This document shows, in pieces, positions 26,966-37,600 of a DNA stretch of 64,000 nucleotides. The notes under the pieces were generated by a model. That model was not told the origin of the DNA, searched no databases, and worked only from the letters and a program-made list of their open reading frames with translations. Positions within the stretch are counted from its first letter, which is position 1, and each line of letters opens with the position of its first letter. A program made the translations under genes and the position numbers. Location of the stretch: positions 930,001-994,000 of the forward strand of contig NZ_CP113361.1 in assembly GCF_026684035.1 (NCBI RefSeq), in the 5' to 3' direction. This DNA comes from Methanogenium organophilum (GTDB lineage: Archaea; Halobacteriota; Methanomicrobia; Methanomicrobiales; Methanomicrobiaceae).

Positions 26966-27472
26966 ATGGACCTCGTCGCATATCTCTGGCCGCTCGTCTT
27001 CCCGCTCCTCGGTGCCGTAATCGCCCTCATCCATATCCGGGTGAAGGGCCACGAGGGGGTGAAGCGGCTGGAGACCGTTCTGATGTGGCAGATTGCCATC
27101 GGTCTCGGCCTGAACATGGCCTACTCGGGGTTCGGCCACCTCGTCATTCCCGACTAGGTCGCAGAATCCATCGGCTGGCCCCCGGGGAGCCCGTTCCAGC
27201 GCGAGGTGGGGATGTGGGACGTTGCGATGGGAATCGTCGGTCTCCTCTGCCTGAAGTTTAAGAGCGAAGGCTACTGGACCGCGACCATCATCGGCACCGG
27301 GATCTTTCTCATCGGTGCGGGCCTCGGGCATGTCTACGAGATGGTCGCAAACGGCAACTTCGCCCCGAACAACGCGGGAGCGGTGATGTATATAGATCTG
27401 TTCTATCCGCTGGTGCTCGCGGGGCTTCTTGTGTGGTTGCACCGGCACCGCAGTGAACCTGTTCCACAGTGA
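26966..27472 (+). pseudogene. Second DUF6790-like gene with an in-frame amber codon
   Basis: The sequence is nearly identical to 14210-14722. Codon 64 is TAG (27155-27157) where the intact copy has CAG (Gln in IPDQVAES). The reading frame is otherwise unbroken to the stop at 27470-27472. Either the gene is dead by one point mutation, or the codon is read through; pyrrolysine use is known in Methanosarcinales and a few other methanogens, but I see no pyl genes here. Confidence 0.8.
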
Positions 27473-27683
27473 AGGAATCAGGGGGGCCATGCCGGCACCT
27501 CCCGCCGGTGAGACAGGGAGGGGATCGTTTCATGGGAATCCCGCCGGACATCCGGGTGGCGTGCAGGAATCCTCCCGGAAAATACTCCCGTTTTTGTGTC
27601 TCCGGTTCATCCGGCAGGGAGCGGGGGAGCGCAATAGAGAAATGCCGGGAATGCCACAATGAACATAGAAAGGAGTTTATCCA

Positions 27684-29282
27684 ATGTTCCCACGATTCCC
27701 TGCTGTAATCACCCTTGTATGTCTCTTTTGCCTCATCCTTCTCTCAGGATGCGTGGATTCTGCGCAGAACCCGGCATATACTGCACCGAATGCAAACGTC
27801 CCCGCCGGAGAGACCGATGCGGGGGATATTGGTCCGGTCATCGAAGACTTCGATGCCTATTCCGAACAGATCTTTGAAAAAAGCGGTGTTCCGGGAATGG
27901 CCGTTGCGGTGGTGAAGGATGACGCGGTGATATATCTCCGCTGTTTCGGTGTGAAAAACATCACGACCCGCGAGCCGGTTACCCCGCATACCCGGTTCCA
28001 GCTGGCGTCCGTTTCGAAGTCGTTCACCTCGGCAACGATTGCGTCGCTCGTCGGGGAGGGGGAACTCTCCTGGGATGATGAGGTCACATCCCTCAATCCC
28101 GCGTTCCAACTCTCGGACCCCTGGGTCTCCGAACAGGTCACCATCCGCGACCTTCTCTCCCACCGGACAGGCCTCCCGGAATATGGCGGCGATGACCTCC
28201 AGCATCTCGGGTTCAACCGCTCAGAGATCATTCACCAGCTCCGGTATGTGCCGCTCACAGGGGAGTTCCGCTCATCCTACGGCTATTCGAATATCGGCAT
28301 CACCTCTGCTGCTGAGGCGGCCGCGGCAAAGACGGGAACACAATGGGAGGATTTGATCGCGGAGAGGATCTTCATCCCCGCAGGCATGACGAACACGAGC
28401 GCCCGGTTCATCGATTTTGAGACCGCAGCGGACCGGGTCGATACCTATCCCGTGACGAACGGGACCCCAACCCCCGGACCGTTCTTCAACGACGATGTGA
28501 ACACGGCGGCCGGAGGGGTGAGTTCGACCATCACCGACATGACCCGGTACCTTCGGCTCCAGTTGGGCGGGGGGAGTATCGACGGGGTGCAGGTGATAGA
28601 CGCCCGTGCCCTGCAGGAGACCCACAGCCCCCAGAACATCAAGAGGTTCGGGAATGACAGCATCGATATGTATGCCCTCGGGTGGGAGTTCATCGCAGAG
28701 GACGGGAGGGTCCGGGTCGAACACGGCGGCGACCTCACCAGCGGTGTCTCTACCTACGTCACGCTCTGGCCCGACGAGAATATGGGAATCGTTGTCCTGA
28801 CAAACGGTTTCCCCGGCGGATTCATCCTGAAAAAGGGTGTCATCAGCGCATGGGATGATCTCTACTTCACGGGAGCAATCCAGACAGACGGGTATGCAGA
28901 AGCAGAGGCGGCAATCAACGCTGCGATGCAGCCGGGAGCATCACAAATAAGCCCCTTCGACGTGCTCCCCTCCGCCCCTGCGGGCGCAGACGCAGCACCG
29001 GCCCGGCCGCTTGATGCCTACACCGGATCATACACCCAGGACTACTTCGGCACCGTCCGGGTGGAGACGAATGATACGGGAGACGGACTCCTCCTCTATG
29101 CAGGACACCTGACGGAACCCTTTGTCCTCGCCCCGTATGACGGCGACACCTTCGTCGAAACGGAGAGCAGGACTGCGGTGGAATTTATTGCGGACGAGAG
29201 CGGGGGGGCGATTGAACGCCTGCACGTTGCGATGCTCGATGAGCCGTGGATGGATGCGGTGTTTGTGCGGATACCATCCTGA
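27684..29282 (+). CDS. Exported serine hydrolase (class C beta-lactamase-like)
   Basis: A 532-residue lipoprotein-type hydrolase. Signal peptide LVCLFCLILLSGC ends in a lipobox Cys23. The catalytic domain has S-x-x-K as SVSK (Ser109, Lys112), Y-x-N as YSN (201-203) and HGG (347-349), in the order of class C beta-lactamases and DD-peptidases. A C-terminal lipocalin-like domain (about 430-530, YTGSYTQDYFGTVRVE) is found in several of these enzymes. As there is no murein in this group, an esterase or peptidase role is more likely than wall cleavage. AGGAG lies upstream of ATG 27684. Confidence 0.87.
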   Translation: MFPRFPAVITLVCLFCLILLSGCVDSAQNPAYTAPNANVPAGETDAGDIGPVIEDFDAYSEQIFEKSGVPGMAVAVVKDDAVIYLRCFGVKNITTREPVTPHTRFQLASVSKSFTSATIASLVGEGELSWDDEVTSLNPAFQLSDPWVSEQVTIRDLLSHRTGLPEYGGDDLQHLGFNRSEIIHQLRYVPLTGEFRSSYGYSNIGITSAAEAAAAKTGTQWEDLIAERIFIPAGMTNTSARFIDFETAADRVDTYPVTNGTPTPGPFFNDDVNTAAGGVSSTITDMTRYLRLQLGGGSIDGVQVIDARALQETHSPQNIKRFGNDSIDMYALGWEFIAEDGRVRVEHGGDLTSGVSTYVTLWPDENMGIVVLTNGFPGGFILKKGVISAWDDLYFTGAIQTDGYAEAEAAINAAMQPGASQISPFDVLPSAPAGADAAPARPLDAYTGSYTQDYFGTVRVETNDTGDGLLLYAGHLTEPFVLAPYDGDTFVETESRTAVEFIADESGGAIERLHVAMLDEPWMDAVFVRIPS

Positions 29283-29379
29283 ATCTTTTCTTTTCGGGAG
29301 CTCACGGCCGTCCCAACAGCCACCCGAAGACCGGGGAATTCTGTAGCTTCAAACCTCCCGATACAAGTGGTGATCCCCA

Positions 29380-29442
29380 TCTATGTCAAGTGCACTTTAC
29401 ACTCTCCGGTATGTTTCGCTGTATGTCAAACAGACCTGACAT
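29380..29442. repeat. Diverged 63-bp dispersed repeat, copy B
   Basis: This copy matches 1566-1628 at 46 of 63 positions without gaps. It contains two TATGTCA-N8-T(G/T)ACAY inverted repeats, at 29382-29402 and 29422-29442, 40 bp apart as in copy A. The second unit is perfect (TATGTCA to TGACATA if one base is added). It lies between the 3' ends of the hydrolase and the primase, which is the left edge of the accessory island. Confidence 0.55.
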
Positions 29443-29464
29443 AAACCGTTGAAAAAATCATTTC

Positions 29465-32400
29465 TTATTGCACCCCCTCTCCCCTGTTCCACTCCCGGAC
29501 AAGCCGTGCATAGCACGTTTCACAGATACTCGCCCGCTGTGCTTTTGACTGGTAGACTGCAGGTCCTTCGCCGCAGATGGTGCAGCGCCCGAGAGAGACA
29601 GACGAACGGCAAAAGTCCCGGTGGTCAAGGATGCCGGGGAGAGGAGGGGTGCGGCCGGTTTTTGGTCCCTGTCTTCCACACGTTTCCCCGGTGTTCCACT
29701 TTGTCTTCCACTCGTTTTGAGCCGTTTCTGATGATGAACCTGAATTTCGTGGACGAACAGGCGTAGAAACCGTTTGTGTTCCACTTTCTCCCGGATCAGA
29801 GATACCCCCATCCCCCTCCGTACCGGAACCCGGATCGCTGAATGATACCGGAAATGAGTGGAAGACTCCTGTACTATCTGTACATATATCTCTATTACTC
29901 TCCTCTTTATCGAAACGATTGTCAGTATGCGCAGTATTCAGAGTTCCACTTTTTGGCGGATGTGAGTGGAACACGGGTGGAAGAGTGGAACTCTCCGGGT
30001 CACTGTCACCTCCGGTATGCCTGTTATCATCTGCACTGTCATCCCCATCATCGGGTTTTAGCCAGACATCTGACCGGGCCGCCCATGTCTGATACATGAC
30101 ACGGTCAAAGGAGAAGAAATGTTTGTGCCGGCGGATATCAATTCCATAGAGGTCTTCAGCCACCGATGCTGAAATGAGGCTTATTGCAGGGCACTTGTCA
30201 AGGATACCGGCATAGCTTGCCTTCGTGTTGGTGTATCCATGGAGCAGGCGGTACGCCTGTTTATAGGAGAAGCCAAGGGCGTCCTGAAGCGTCCGGGTTG
30301 TGAAGACCTCCAGGTCCATCGCTGCGATAGAGGCAAGTGCGGCCGCTTCGTTTTTGGTCAGCTTCGTCTCCTGTCCGCCGGCGCTCCCGTTAATTGAACC
30401 ATAGAGCTGCTCTGCATAGCGGAAGTCCTCATCTGTTGCGATGAGTGTCCCGTCCGCATCCGTCTCCCGCTGGAGGAAGTGCATCAGGGCGTGGCACTTG
30501 ATGAGGTCAAAGAGCATCGCCGGGTTGCGCCGGTTGTGTGTCGCAGAGAAACAGATCCGTTTTGCATAGGGGATTTTTACCCGGCGCACCGCACCCTTGA
30601 GGACCTCCCAGACTGCCCGGCAGACCGGGATGTCCGCATCGTCATCAAACGAGGGGGAAACGCCTGTTTCAGACTCCTTCAGGTGTTCAAGAACCGCGAG
30701 GTCCTGTGTGGCTGAATCGTCAATCCAGACGGTGAGCATCCGGTTCATCACCTGGTCGTCGCCGATTGCCTCGACTTTTGCGAGCCACCAGACACAGCGC
30801 TCGGGGATGGTGCAGACCTTCAGCTGGCGTTCACGGGAGAGGGTCCGGTGAACGATGGGCTGCCGGAAGTTCGCGGTCGCGGACTTCAGGAGTTCCTGCA
30901 TGTCGTCGGAGAGGGTGACATCATCGAAGAGGAGGACGGTCCCCGCCCGGAGGTCATCGTAATAGAAGAGTGCCTTGTCAGATACCGTGCCTGTCAGCCG
31001 GTATTCCTCCGGGAGCAGCCGGACCATCGTATTGCAGGCATGGGTCTTTCCCTTGCCGGAGTTCCCGGAGATGGCGACGTGCAGGCCGGAGGTGTTCTCG
31101 ACGGACTGGGAGGCAACGGACATGATGAGGCATTCAGCCACCGTCCGGTCGCCGACGTGTTCACGGTGGAAGACGTCGAGGAGGAAGGAAAGCGGGTCGC
31201 CCGTCGTGAGGAGTTCGAGGGCCCGTTTCCGGTGCTCCTGGCCCTCGGCAGGCGTCTCCGCGGGAGGTGAGACCGGCGGGGCGGCTCCCGGCGGTGCAGG
31301 GGAGGGGCCATCCGGGGTACCTCCTTCCCCGGCGGCGACCTCCGTCTCCGCCTGTGGCCGTCCGGCGGTCTGCTTCCCGCCCGCTCTCCCGGCATCTCTC
31401 CTAGCATCTCTCCCGGTATCTCTCTCCCGCTCATACATCGCCCGGAGTTCCGGCCACCGCTGCGTCCCGCCGCCGCAGGAGTCGTGATGGCACCCGGCGA
31501 AAACCGCACCGTTCGAAAACTGGATGGCAAACGCCCCGTCGGTGTGTGCCGAAGAGAAGGGGCAGCGGGCGAGCGAGAAGAGCGTCCCCCCGTGCCACGG
31601 TTTTTCGGCGGCGACCGGGATGTTGTGGTAGTCCAGCCACCAGCGGAGCTCAAGGGAACTCCGCCTGCGGCCCCGGTCCTCTGCGGGAGGTGCCGTGGGG
31701 AGGAGGTCTGCGAGGCGGCGAAGGTCGCCCTCCGCGACAACCCCAACCTCACCCTCTTCCGGGACAGACAAAATGCGGGCCATACGGTGAGGCCGCTCCG
31801 GCGTGCTGTCGCCCTTGCAGGCGGTGGTGCCGTAGAGCTTCCATATCCGCCCGGCGTTGAAGTTCGCCGTGTCGCAGTGGACGGCATCGTCCGAGAAGAA
31901 CCCGTCGAGGACACCGAGACAGCCCTTCACGAGCCGGGTGGCATCATCATCGTTCGGGAGGTCAATCCGATAGAGCAGGTGGGCGCCGTTCCCCGAATCG
32001 GCCCGCACCGGGTCCGGGAAGCCCTGTTTCGCGAGCCAGGCGGCGATCTCTTCCGCACGCCGGAGGGCCGCCGCATGCTCCGCATCGGTCGCGGAGACGC
32101 CCGAGGGACGGACCGGGTCGAGGTCGATGGGGAGCCACCGGCGGCGTATGATGTCCGCATCCGCGGTCGTCGCATCACTGCGAGACAAACGGTGCTTCAC
32201 CCGGTTCGCCCGCCGCGAGAGGAGCGCCGGGTCCACCGTGTTCAGGGTGACATACACCCCGGTCACATCAGAGAATGCGTCCAGCGTCCGTGCACGGTCC
32301 GCAAGCATTTCAAAGTCCGTGAAGTAGCCGCTCTTCACCCCGCCGTCCCCCAGGGCACGGAGTTCGACGACGGAGCCTGAGGGGAAGAGGAGGGAGAGGG

Positions 32401-32593
32401 CGTGGGGGATGGAAGAGTGCAGGTTGGAAGTGGCCGGGTCGGGCCCGGCGGCGGTTCCGGTTACAGTTTCGGTTCCATCAGACACAATGGTGGCGCAGGG
32501 TCGTGTGGTGGGGCTGCCGGTTTCAGGTTCCGGCCCGGATTTAGGTTCTGATTTTTTTGTTTTGGTTTCGTTTTCGTTCACATTTTCGTTCAT
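29465..32593 (-). CDS. Primase-polymerase/helicase-like replication protein of a mobile element
   Basis: About 1,043 residues. After an acidic, low-complexity N-terminus, an archaeo-eukaryotic primase-like domain carries WLPIDLDP (a DxD pair near 157-159), DSGNGAHLLYRI and IWKLYGTTACKG. A central P-loop ATPase has ISGNSGKGKTHACN and VLLFDDVTLSDDM, of superfamily 3/AAA-like helicase style. The last ~30 residues contain a zinc finger (CTICGEGPAVY, ICETCYAR). Fusions of primase and helicase are typical of replicons of plasmids and proviruses. The ribosome site GAGGAG favours ATG 32593. The 5' third is duplicated, degraded, at 39880-40214. Confidence 0.78.
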   Translation of the reverse strand: MNENVNENETKTKKSEPKSGPEPETGSPTTRPCATIVSDGTETVTGTAAGPDPATSNLHSSIPHALSLLFPSGSVVELRALGDGGVKSGYFTDFEMLADRARTLDAFSDVTGVYVTLNTVDPALLSRRANRVKHRLSRSDATTADADIIRRRWLPIDLDPVRPSGVSATDAEHAAALRRAEEIAAWLAKQGFPDPVRADSGNGAHLLYRIDLPNDDDATRLVKGCLGVLDGFFSDDAVHCDTANFNAGRIWKLYGTTACKGDSTPERPHRMARILSVPEEGEVGVVAEGDLRRLADLLPTAPPAEDRGRRRSSLELRWWLDYHNIPVAAEKPWHGGTLFSLARCPFSSAHTDGAFAIQFSNGAVFAGCHHDSCGGGTQRWPELRAMYERERDTGRDARRDAGRAGGKQTAGRPQAETEVAAGEGGTPDGPSPAPPGAAPPVSPPAETPAEGQEHRKRALELLTTGDPLSFLLDVFHREHVGDRTVAECLIMSVASQSVENTSGLHVAISGNSGKGKTHACNTMVRLLPEEYRLTGTVSDKALFYYDDLRAGTVLLFDDVTLSDDMQELLKSATANFRQPIVHRTLSRERQLKVCTIPERCVWWLAKVEAIGDDQVMNRMLTVWIDDSATQDLAVLEHLKESETGVSPSFDDDADIPVCRAVWEVLKGAVRRVKIPYAKRICFSATHNRRNPAMLFDLIKCHALMHFLQRETDADGTLIATDEDFRYAEQLYGSINGSAGGQETKLTKNEAAALASIAAMDLEVFTTRTLQDALGFSYKQAYRLLHGYTNTKASYAGILDKCPAISLISASVAEDLYGIDIRRHKHFFSFDRVMYQTWAARSDVWLKPDDGDDSADDNRHTGGDSDPESSTLPPVFHSHPPKSGTLNTAHTDNRFDKEESNRDICTDSTGVFHSFPVSFSDPGSGTEGDGGISDPGESGTQTVSTPVRPRNSGSSSETAQNEWKTKWNTGETCGRQGPKTGRTPPLPGILDHRDFCRSSVSLGRCTICGEGPAVYQSKAQRASICETCYARLVREWNRGEGVQ

Positions 32594-32729
32594 AATTTTC
32601 ATCTCCTCTGTTCGAGACAGAGAGTGTCCACTATTCACAGAGTATGAGTGTGATAGCAGCGGGGCCTGAGGGAGAAGTCAGTGGTGGTATCGCACACCTG
32701 TGCACATGCACACATGTACGCACTTCTGT

Positions 32730-32780
32730 CAGCCGGTTCCCCGGTGGCGGCTGGCATATGAACGTATTACTTCGGGTAAT
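32730..32780. promoter_or_regulatory. Conserved palindromes upstream of the primase (copy 1)
   Basis: CAGCCG/CGGCTG arms (32730-32735 and 32748-32753) flank CCCCGG, and ATTAC-TTCGG-GTAAT follows at 32766-32780, next to ATATAAG. Both palindromes are kept in copy 2 (40361-40384, 40397-40411), where the second is ATTACC-TTG-GGTAAT. They may be an operator or part of a replication origin. Confidence 0.5.
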
Positions 32781-32927
32781 ATAAGTCTGACTTAACCGGG
32801 GATGGGAAGTTCCAATTCTTTCAATAAAAGAGGGAAGTAAGAGGAATTAACTCCGCGAATTCTTCAGGTGAACTTTGATATACCCTCCCGGTATATTCAG
32901 CCCCAAACACACGGGAGGTGAAAATCT

Positions 32928-33089
32928 ATGGGAAAAGGCAGAGGCGGCGGACGCAGCCCGAATGATGACCGGTCCGATTCAATGAATCCGAACAACCCTG
33001 CATACGATGCTGCAAGGGATAATCGTTCAGACCAATTGAACCCCAACAATGAACGATACCAGGGGGATGAGGAAGAAGATGAGGATTGA
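32928..33089 (+). CDS. Small charged protein (53 residues) of the mobile element
   Basis: The ATG at 32928 follows GGGAGGTG by 7 bp. The product, opening MGKGRGGGRSPNDDRSDSMN, contains two NPNN motifs (MNPNNPAY, LNPNNERY) and an acidic end. Proteins with the same Gly/Arg start and repeated NPNNPAY motifs occur in many archaea and bacteria, function unknown. A frameshifted copy lies at 40594-40736. It is probably expressed separately from the divergent primase gene. Confidence 0.7.
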   Translation: MGKGRGGGRSPNDDRSDSMNPNNPAYDAARDNRSDQLNPNNERYQGDEEEDED

Positions 33090-33272
33090 AGTTCTCATCT
33101 GATTTTTGTCATATTTTCATCATGATCTCAATCAGGAGATTGGTAAAAAATACTATTTTCGTGTGTTCATTTTACAAAATATGATTTTATGGAAAGCAGG
33201 ATTATTGTGAGTGAGATGTGTGGCGTGCTATGATTTTCCCATTTGCAGATTATTTTTGGAAGTAATTTAATA

Positions 33273-34525
33273 GCCCCCTCCATTTTCCCCTGTTCAAATA
33301 CGCCAAAACCATACTTCAACCGGAAATCTCATTGTCGATCAATTCCCCCCTTCTAAAAGTACACCACCAGATTATTACATTCCAGAATCAGAGAGAATTT
33401 TGACCGCAAAATTGATCGTACAGGAAGGGGATGTCATATTTGGTGAATCAAATGAAATCCCCTTTGATAGTGGATCGTACTGACTCAAAATGGTTGCTCC
33501 TGGAACAGATCATTGGTGCCACAACTTCCCGTCGAGCTAAACAGGAAATGGCAAAACAGGGAATAACACCTGTCAATAATGCCGACTCAATGCTGCGAAT
33601 CCTGATCCTTTCAATGTTTTTCTCTGTTGAAGTAACCTATGTCATCGGAGAACTCAGAAAACGGCGAGAATTACAATTATTCCTCCGCGTAGAGGTTATT
33701 CCGGAAGCAGATGATGTCTATCGTTTTTTCAGTAGGACCGATGAGGATCATTTCATTGCTATGATCAACGGCCTCATCCGGAACCTAAGCAGACCTTCCC
33801 GGAAACGGAAAGAGAAAACAATCATCATCGACGGTTCTGCGATTACCCTTGATATCAAACTCTTTAAAAAACGTCTCACTAAGAAAGAACTTGAGAAAAA
33901 TGATTAAAAATGGGGATTCTCAAATACAGCTGGATATTATCCCGGTTTCAAGCTGACTCTGGCCATTGAATATCCTTCACTTGTTCCTCTGGCTTTTCTC
34001 ATTCATCCTGGATCACCACATGATTCCCGTCTTTTCAATGATATTATGGACGAACTTAAACGGCGGAGAATAATCCAAACAGGAGATGTTGTCGTATTTG
34101 ACCGGGGATACTATTCCTATGAGAACTACGTGAACGGCATACGGGATTATCGAATCGTGCCGGTAATCTTCCCAAAGAAAAAGTTTGATATCAATAAAGT
34201 GATGAGGAAAATGAACTATCCCCTCAATATTTTTTCAAGTCATGAATATCGGAAAATACAGACAATGTATCAGAAGCTTGTTCACAAAATGATGGATCTG
34301 AGAGAACGGTGGCACGAATTTCCTGCTGTACGATCGCTCATTGAAGATCTGTTCAAATTGGCAAAAGATGCGTTCTCATTACGACATTTGCACCGGTATT
34401 CTGCCGTATCTGTGAAAAAATTCGTTGCTATTAATGTACTTTTAGTAGGGGTGGCAATGGCTGCGGGGAATAACGAAAAGAAGCTCATTCAGAGGATGTC
34501 TGAATGGTGAATTTTGGAGGGGGGG
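33273..34525. mobile_element. ISH3-like insertion sequence
   Basis: The element is 1,253 bp. The left end opens GCCCCCTCCATTTTC, and the right end reads TTTTGGAGGGGGGG, giving a 9-bp core inverted repeat (CCCCCTCCA, 33274-33282 and 34515-34523). The 5-bp word TAATA occurs directly outside both ends (33268-33272, 34526-34530) as a target duplication. Length, 5-bp duplication and archaeal host fit the ISH3 family. The transposase is broken by one stop. Confidence 0.8.
33431..34510 (+). pseudogene. DDE transposase with an in-frame stop (ISH3/IS4-like)
   Basis: Both halves are in the same frame and separated by a single TAA at 33905-33907 (codon 159). The catalytic triad is still readable: D134 in IIIDGSAITLD, D224 in VVVFDRGYY and E305 in RSLIEDLFKLAKDAF. 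The C-terminal half starts with KWGFSNTAGYYPGF, in frame. Apart from the stop, the protein is of normal length (about 359 residues). It is inactive unless the stop is suppressed. Confidence 0.8.
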
Positions 34526-34654
34526 TAATACTTAATGTATGACAGTCTAATGAAAAGTTAATGTGCATATCCATTTGGACTAATTTGAATAGATTTACAT
34601 AATTGTTTAGCTTAAGATTCGTTTAATAAATAAGTTGAATAGGGAGGAATTGTT

Positions 34655-37600
34655 ATTAACCAAAAGAAGAAGTTTTTTGATTCGATAAGTAAGGGGCCAG
34701 CTTTACTTTTTATCGGTCAAAACCATTTAAAAATACAAACCGGAGAAGATCCATACCTACTTGAAATATTACGGAAGTACGGAAAAGGTCAATTACCCGA
34801 TCAGCCAACATACTATTCGATTTTCGATTCTTTGTCTATAGAAATTACAGACAATGAAATGGCATGGATGCATAACCTCTCCCAAAAAATAGCAATCCCA
34901 CATTGGATGGAATTTGTTGCAAAGTTCGATTGGAGTAGTATTTATACATCAACAATAGATGAAACAATATCAAGAGCATTCCAAAATGATTGGAGGACTG
35001 TACCTAGAATTTCATCAACAAATAATAATCCAAGTGATCAAACTAATCGAAGAAAATTGCATTGTACATACTTATTTGGCTCAATCGTCGATACATCAGA
35101 AAATGAAATTCCCCCTTTTAATGAAGAAGACTACGAGAGCAGATTAGAAGATGAAGCATATCCTCTTTTATCACGAATTCGTCAAACCATTACTCCCCTT
35201 GGAACTTTAGTAATAGATACTTATGATCCAGACAATGACTGGCTTAAGCCAAAACAATTGCGATTGATAATAAAAAAGTTAATCAAGGGACAAACTTTTT
35301 TGTTTAGTGCCACAGATAGCATCAAAGAAATCTTTTCTAAAGAGATTCGAGAAGGAAAAATTATTGTTTTTGATGAACCGCTCTATCACGTACTAAAAGA
35401 AGGAGAGAAACTTGGTAAAGTTAGCTTAGAAAATATTCCCAGTGAAGAATTAAGTCAAATTTATATAGATATTGGCGAAAATACAATAAACGTACCCTCA
35501 AATTTATGGAAGACAATTTCACAATTTGCAGAAATAATTGATTGCAGTTTATTTTTTGAAACAAAGCAAATTACAAAACTTGAGAATGAGATAGAATTTC
35601 AGCAATTTATTGCAAGTTCATCGAATTTTCCAATATGGTCGGGATATATTAGAAATTATCCATTTGAGAGGGATTATGAAAAAGAATTACAAAGTTTAGT
35701 ATTGTCGTGTCTGAAAAAAAAATCAATTGACGAATGCCCAATAATTCTTCACGGTCAAACAGGTAGCGGAAAGACAATTGCATTACAACATTTAGCATTT
35801 AATGTTAGCAAGCTAAAACATCCTGTTTTATTCATTAGGAATGGCATTCAAACAGATTTTGCAACTATTCGGTCTGGCATTGAGGATTTTTGTGAATGGA
35901 CACAAAAAATAGGTGCAAATAAATTATTGGTTGTATGGGATGGAATGTTTCAGCCAAATGTATATCAAAAACAATTTAATATTCTAAGCAATCGGGGAAA
36001 AAAAACTGTTTTTGTTGGAAGTTCATATCATTTAGAAGAAGAAAAGGAATACAAATATTCATCCAACAATGAATGTATTCCCATTGAAGCACCTGTGATA
36101 TTAACTGAATGTGAAATTAATAATCTCATATTACATTTTTCAACTATTTATCCTGATTTCAGTAAAATCCTTAAAACCAATCGCGGAAAATTATCTAGCG
36201 ATAATTTTTTGGTTTATCTATATCGTCTTTTACCACCATCGAGAAGTAATATTCATCTAGGTATTGTCTCAGAAACTGATAGAGCTAAATCAAATATTCG
36301 ATTAGCTACAGCAAGGAAAAAAATTACATTTGGAACAAGTATTTTTAAGTCAAAACTTGTTGAGGCCGGTTTTTCATTACCCGATGACTATATAGAGGAT
36401 GAGAAAATTAATTATTTTAATTCTTCAGATGTATTTACAACACTTTTTCATTATGTTATGGTCCCTGGAAGATTAGGGCAAAAAGTACCATTTGATTTAA
36501 TTCAGAGAACAATAAAATCAAATGGTTACTATGAATTGCTAGAAATACTTGAAAATGAGGACCTTTTTGTTGTTATTGAAGAGAATGATGGCAATTTATT
36601 TATTTCACCAAGGCATACCCTTGAAGCAAAAATTATTTGCAACTGGGATTTTGGAGGGCCAGAAAATGAAGTAGGATATTGTCTAAAATTAATGGACAGT
36701 GTCCACATTATCAATTATGGTCTATCTCATATTTCAGATGAAGATATTGAATTAAAATTTATTTTAGAACTTGTAAAAAATTTAGGGCCTAATGGCCCCG
36801 AAAAAGAAAGATACAAAGAATATTATTATAAAATATCACAAAAATTGGCAGAATTAAGAAAAGAGAAATCAATTATAATCCCTAGCCTAATTTTACAAGA
36901 GGCAAATCTTTCAAGGGAATATATACGGACAAAATCACAATCTGGTTTTGACCTCCCAGAAGATACAGAAAAAATATTAAATAATTCTATTGAATTGCTA
37001 ACTAATGCAATCTTTAATCTTGGAAGAACCAGGAGCTCTCAAAGTAAAAATAATCTAATTGAACAGATGACAGTTGAATTAGCTTCAATAAAATCTACCA
37101 AAATTATTCACTGTTTACAAAATAATATTGAATTTGATATTTCTAATGAATACAAATCATTATTTTCTGATCTCGATAAAATTCTTAATAAATCAACAAA
37201 TGATGAACATGCGCTTGATGTTTATGGTTGGAGTACAATAAACATTATTAAGAATTCTTCGTTGCCTGAAATTGAAAAAACTAAAATGTTGACTCAGGCA
37301 CTTAATGTAATTGAGGTAGGTGAAACCAGTGCTTTTGGAATAAATGAGAGAATCATTACGAGAAAAATGAGTTTGTTTAAGTTAATGGGTGAGGAAGAAT
37401 TATCAAAAGATCTTTTCGATAAATTAAGGGATAATGGCTCTAGAATTGGATATTTATGGCGAGTATTTGAAAATACTTCAGAAATCTCGAATAAAAAATC
37501 ACAATATACAGACAATGAAGTAGAAAAATTTAAAGAAAATTGTCAGTTTTTAGAAAAAAATAGAAGTTTTATCAAAGAAGATAGTGGATGTTTATTTCAA

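Larger units (their letters stand above)
32223..33105. repeat. Direct repeat copy 1 (about 880 bp)
   Basis: This block covers the primase 5' end, the upstream control region and the small plus-strand gene at 32928. It recurs in the same orientation, degraded, at 39880-40752. The start of homology (AGCGCCGGGTCCACC) and its end (GAAGTTCTCAT) can be read directly. The two copies flank the IS and the SIR2-type operon, so recombination between them could excise or amplify that segment. Confidence 0.8.
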
